64,000 nucleotides of DNA from JALZCH01 sp036387135 (lineage in GTDB: Bacteria; Acidobacteriota; Blastocatellia; Pyrinomonadales; Pyrinomonadaceae), in the NCBI GenBank assembly GCA_036387135.1, contig DASVUH010000007.1, positions 24,331 to 88,330 of the forward strand, in the 5' to 3' direction. The first letter of the stretch is position 1; each line of letters starts with the position of its first letter. Shown here in pieces: positions 60,896-64,000 of this stretch. Both the position numbers and the translations under genes were made by a program. The notes under the pieces are model-generated. The model saw nothing but the letters and a program-made list of their open reading frames with translations, searched no databases and was not told where the DNA came from.

Positions 60896-61891
60896 TTAAA
60901 TCTTGACTGTTTCCAATTGAGACTCTGCATTTTTAACTTCGACGGTTTTCTCGGCTGTTTGCGAAAGGCTCGACGCCGCAAGCAAAATCAGCGACAGCCA
61001 CAACAAATCTGCGAGGAAAAGATGTACGAGCTGCATCCAAATCGGAGTCAGCAGCAAAACATTGAGAGCGCCCGCCGCGAGTTGAATTAAAACCAGCGTA
61101 ATTACCGACGATGAGATTTGTTTAGTTTTTAAATCGTCAGGTCTTTTCCGAATGTGCCACGCGGCGAGCAAAGCCGCGAAACATCCGATTAAAATCGAAA
61201 GCACCGGATGCCAGATTCGCAGACGAATAAGCAAGTGCGCGGTTTCGGAAAAATCCTGACTGATTCCGTGAGAGAGCGATTCGGCTGGAAAAAGCGTGTC
61301 GCCGAGAGCCGCAATCGCGCCGCTGACGCCGACCAGAATCATTCCGGCAAGCAATGCCGCGAAACCGACCGCGCGCGGTTCGTTTCCCCGAAAGTGAACG
61401 CGACGACCGTCGTTTCCAACCCAATAAGCCGTCAAAACCAAAACCGCCAGCAAAATGAAAGTGTTGACCAGATGCGCCGCCATCCAAACGGCGCGCGCAA
61501 TCGAATCGTTGTGCGCGACCAGTTCAAGCAAAACCAAACCCGCCCCGATTGCCGCTTCGGTCAAAATAAAAACGAGCGATAAAACCGCCCCTTTGCGCGC
61601 CAAATGCCTGCGCGGAAACGCCTTGAAAGCCCAAAACACGAGCGCGACGACGCACAAAAGCGCCAGACCGCTCGAAAGACGATGCGAAAATTCGACAATG
61701 GTTTTGATTTCCGCCGCGTGCGGAATTATCATCCCGTTGCACAAAGGATAGCTCGCGCCGCAGCCGTCGCCGGATTTTGACGCGCGGACAAATGCGCCCC
61801 AAACGACGACCAAAATGTTATAAGCGACGACAAACCACGCAAAGCGTGCGAAACGCCCGGCGCTTTTATTTGTATCAGAAACGTTTTTCAT
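60896..61891 (-). CDS. ctaA: Heme A synthase (COX15/CtaA)
   Basis: This eight-helix membrane enzyme converts heme O to heme A for cytochrome oxidase. The family block AFVRASKSGDGCGASYPLC is at about residues 33-51, with a Cys pair that forms a disulfide in homologues. The heme-ligand His residues are visible in EFSHRLSSG, AAHLVNTF and RIWHPVLS; the fourth is in LVHLFLADLLWL. Length 331 is normal. No oxidase genes are adjacent. The 3' end lies eight bases from the inverted repeat of the neighbouring cassette. Confidence 0.92.
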   Translation of the reverse strand: MKNVSDTNKSAGRFARFAWFVVAYNILVVVWGAFVRASKSGDGCGASYPLCNGMIIPHAAEIKTIVEFSHRLSSGLALLCVVALVFWAFKAFPRRHLARKGAVLSLVFILTEAAIGAGLVLLELVAHNDSIARAVWMAAHLVNTFILLAVLVLTAYWVGNDGRRVHFRGNEPRAVGFAALLAGMILVGVSGAIAALGDTLFPAESLSHGISQDFSETAHLLIRLRIWHPVLSILIGCFAALLAAWHIRKRPDDLKTKQISSSVITLVLIQLAAGALNVLLLTPIWMQLVHLFLADLLWLSLILLAASSLSQTAEKTVEVKNAESQLETVKI

Positions 61892-62073
61892 GTTCGCGAG
61901 AATAGAAATTTTGATTTCAGCTTAACACAGGCAGCGGTTTTTCACCTTTCGCGGCGGAGCGAAACGGTTTTGATTCAGTCAATTGGATTTTTTTTTAGTT
62001 CTCGATTATTCTTGAATCGGTCAGTCAATCGTCCCGCAAAAGCGTCAACAGCCGGGCTTTCCGGCAAACCGAA

Positions 62074-63333
62074 ATGTTCACAAAATTAAATTCGATTTTC
62101 ATTTTGATTAGTTTTATTGTCTCTCTGACTTCGGCGTGTCAAAGCGGCGAACGCAGTCTGACTCTGCCCGAAGTTTCCGCAGCAAATGAAATCCAGCCAC
62201 AACAGACACGGCAAACGCCTCCGAATCAAGAACCAGTTACGATTGCTGCCGTCGGCGATATTATGCTCGCTTCGACATTCCCGGACGACACGAGAATGCC
62301 GCCTAAAGACGGCGCGGAGATGCTCGAAGAAGTGACGCCGATCTTGTCCGCCGCCGACATCGCTTTCGGCAACTTGGAAGGACCGTTGATTGATAGCGGA
62401 GTTTCAGAAAAATGCCCTGAATTTTTCGCTCCCAAAAAAGCCGGAGAAACAAAACCGGAAATTAAAATCGAACCGACGTCAACACGCGAACCGCCGCCGG
62501 CAAACGCTTTGCCCGCAAAACCTGCGAAAAAATTTACCTGTTTCGCCTTTCAAGTTCCGACGCGCTACGGCAAATATTTAAAAGAAGCCGGATTCGATGT
62601 TTTGAGCGTGGCAAACAATCACGCTTCGGATTTCGGCGACGCCGGGCGCGCCAGCACCCGAAAAGTTCTCGATTCGCTCGGAATCAAACACGCAGGCAGT
62701 GACAGAAATCAATTTGCCGTCGCTTATCTTGAATCGAAAGGCAAAAAAATCGCTTTCATCGGTTTCGCGCACAACAACGTTTCTTTAAACGTCAACGATT
62801 TGGAAACCGCGCGCCGCGTCGTGCAGGAGCAAACCAAAAAAGCCGACATCGTGGTCGTTTCGTTTCACGGCGGCGCGGAAGGTACGGACGCGCAGCGCGT
62901 TCCTCGCCAAACCGAGATTTTCTACAGCGAAAAACGCGGCAATCTGCGGCTTTTTGCGCGGACGGTGATTGACGCCGGGGCGGATTTGGTTTTGGGACAC
63001 GGACCGCACGTTTTGCGCGGAATGGAAATTTACAAAGACCGGCTCGTCGCTTACTCGCTCGGAAATTTTGCGACTTACGGCTGGTTCGGTTTGAAGGACG
63101 CGACTGCGCTGACAATGATTTTGGAAGCGAAACTCGCTGCGGACGGAAAGTTTTTAGGCGGCAGGATTCACGCCGGAAAACAAATCGGGAGCGGGATTCC
63201 GGTTCTGGACAAAACAAATCGGGCAGCCGTTACAAAGGTTAGGCAGCTTTCGCAAGAAGATTTCGGCGCAAATGCACCGCTGATTAAAGAAGACGGCAGC
63301 GTTACTGTTTCTTCTCAGACATCTTCCCGATAA
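62074..63333 (+). CDS. CapA family (metallophosphatase-fold) lipoprotein
   Basis: This 419-residue protein has a lipoprotein signal (SLTSACQ, Cys near 22) and the CapA fold: VGDIMLAS, FGNLEGPL, SVANNHASDFGDAG, VSFHGGAEG and LGHGPHVLRGMEIYK are the metal-binding and surrounding blocks. CapA proteins act in poly-gamma-glutamate capsule synthesis, but many family members occur without the other capsule genes, as here. A Pro/Lys/Glu-rich insertion (about 125-155) separates two parts of the domain. The 3' end overlaps the convergent gene by 32 bases. Confidence 0.9.
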   Translation: MFTKLNSIFILISFIVSLTSACQSGERSLTLPEVSAANEIQPQQTRQTPPNQEPVTIAAVGDIMLASTFPDDTRMPPKDGAEMLEEVTPILSAADIAFGNLEGPLIDSGVSEKCPEFFAPKKAGETKPEIKIEPTSTREPPPANALPAKPAKKFTCFAFQVPTRYGKYLKEAGFDVLSVANNHASDFGDAGRASTRKVLDSLGIKHAGSDRNQFAVAYLESKGKKIAFIGFAHNNVSLNVNDLETARRVVQEQTKKADIVVVSFHGGAEGTDAQRVPRQTEIFYSEKRGNLRLFARTVIDAGADLVLGHGPHVLRGMEIYKDRLVAYSLGNFATYGWFGLKDATALTMILEAKLAADGKFLGGRIHAGKQIGSGIPVLDKTNRAAVTKVRQLSQEDFGANAPLIKEDGSVTVSSQTSSR

Positions 63334-64000
63334 GTTTTATAATGCGCTCGGCGTGATTTCTGGCGATCAGCGGAATCCGTTCTTCATCTTTGATTTCGCG
63401 CAAAATCGGCAGCAGCAACGCAACATCTTGAATCTCGCCGCGTTTAATCAAGCCTTCCAATTTTTCAACCAATTTCGGCGCTTCGAGCGGGCGGTTTTCG
63501 CGCGCCAGATTGATGTCGAAAAGCCAGATGTAATGCTCTGTCAGACGTTTGTACTCTTTCGTCAAGCTTTCCGCCGTCTTGTTTTCAGTCCAATTTAATC
63601 CGACTTCGCGTTTTTTCCCGTCTGCTTCCATCCGCAATTTCATCTGTCCGAGATGCGGATAATCGTACTTCGCAGATTGATAAGTTTCGGTCGAATCCAG
63701 AAAATTTAATTCCGTCCACAATTTTTTAATGCGTTCGAGCGCTGCGGGCGCAATTTGAATCGGGTCGGTAATCGGTTCGCCGAGCTGTCGTTTTTCAAAA
63801 GTAATTGTCCCTTTTCCGTTCTCGTCGTGTTCGATCAAAACGTGATTAACGAGAAAATCCGGCTGCGAAAACTCGTAAGCGTAGGGCATTTTCGCCGCTG
63901 CTTTTTGCCCCTCACCGTTTGTTTTAGGATTTTCGCTTTGCATCAAAGCGTCGCGGTGATTTTTCTTGCCCGCAGGGGCGGCAACGACCGGAGCAACATT
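63302..64000 (-). CDS. Partial protein of unknown function (extends beyond the window)
   Basis: A frame is open from the window edge to the stop at 63302. The visible part is 232 residues and includes PYAYEFSQPDFLVNHVLIEHDENGKGTITFEKRQ and TEYKRL-type beta and helical segments (given here only as short landmarks: LNFLDSTETYQSA and GLNWTENKT). An internal start (TTG at 63946) is possible, but codons upstream remain open and the sequence (PVVAAPAGKKNHRD) looks coding, so the true start is probably outside. I do not recognise the family. It overlaps capA by 32 bases in convergent orientation. Confidence 0.65.
   Translation of the reverse strand, partial: NVAPVVAAPAGKKNHRDALMQSENPKTNGEGQKAAAKMPYAYEFSQPDFLVNHVLIEHDENGKGTITFEKRQLGEPITDPIQIAPAALERIKKLWTELNFLDSTETYQSAKYDYPHLGQMKLRMEADGKKREVGLNWTENKTAESLTKEYKRLTEHYIWLFDINLARENRPLEAPKLVEKLEGLIKRGEIQDVALLLPILREIKDEERIPLIARNHAERIIKLIGKMSEKKQ

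Noticed and set aside
1..64000. tRNA or rRNA genes
   Set aside because: No convincing T-arm and acceptor pairing or rRNA sequence was seen on either strand; a GGTTCGACC match at 14470 and 15220 is in coding sequence.

Overview
This 64-kb window looks like chromosomal DNA of a Gram-negative, soil- or water-type bacterium. The best guess is an Acidobacteriota member of the Blastocatellia/Pyrinomonadaceae type. The supporting signs are an Oar-like TonB receptor with a carboxypeptidase-regulatory N-terminus, FG-GAP/VCBS and YCF48 surface proteins, an ABC permease fused to an M1 peptidase, many exported peptidases and an XrtA-type exosortase/exopolysaccharide locus. This placement is inference from gene content; no rRNA or tRNA gene was seen.

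Layout. 0-6.5 kb: a prenyl-diphosphate synthase plus a phytoene/squalene synthase, convergent with an ABC ATPase and permease-M1 peptidase pair. 6.7-13 kb: isoaspartyl peptidase, an unknown membrane protein with a vault-like SPFH protein, uracil-DNA glycosylase and a PepSY membrane protein. 13-16.8 kb: M16 peptidase, then a VapBC-type module inserted at the 5' end of an MBL-fold gene, then a rhomboid protease. 17-25.7 kb: ThiO, a TlpA-like protein, a LolA-like protein, S41 peptidase, cystathionine beta-synthase, an alpha/beta hydrolase and small proteins. 26-35.5 kb: membrane proteins (DUF1206, PAP2), exported M24 and CocE-type hydrolases, an APC permease and an aminotransferase, which together suggest peptide and amino-acid use. 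35.8-47.5 kb: an exopolysaccharide operon (exosortase-EpsI fusion, TPR lipoprotein, an unlisted 55-residue protein, chain-length protein, ATPase, tyrosine kinase, initiating glycosyltransferase, Wza-like exporter, YCF48 protein). 47.7-58 kb: FG-GAP proteins, a small secreted protein related to the chain-length protein, a TonB receptor, a PhoD-like phosphatase and a frameshifted TM2 gene. 58-64 kb: a PilZ protein, a 1.9-kb cassette flanked by inverted repeats, CtaA, CapA and a gene running off the edge.

Three things stand out. First, a 47-bp perfect direct repeat brackets a toxin-antitoxin module and restores the 5' end of the gene it entered; the toxin has since been broken by an in-frame TGA. 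Second, at least eight sites carry short-period (7-, 8- or 9-nt) repeat arms of unrelated sequence. Most are intergenic inverted pairs, but two single arms sit in frame inside conserved enzymes and others supply protein ends or shift start codons. Third, the exopolysaccharide locus contains a tiny protein with a PEP-CTERM-like tail, and a secreted protein built from two copies of a motif also present in the chain-length protein.
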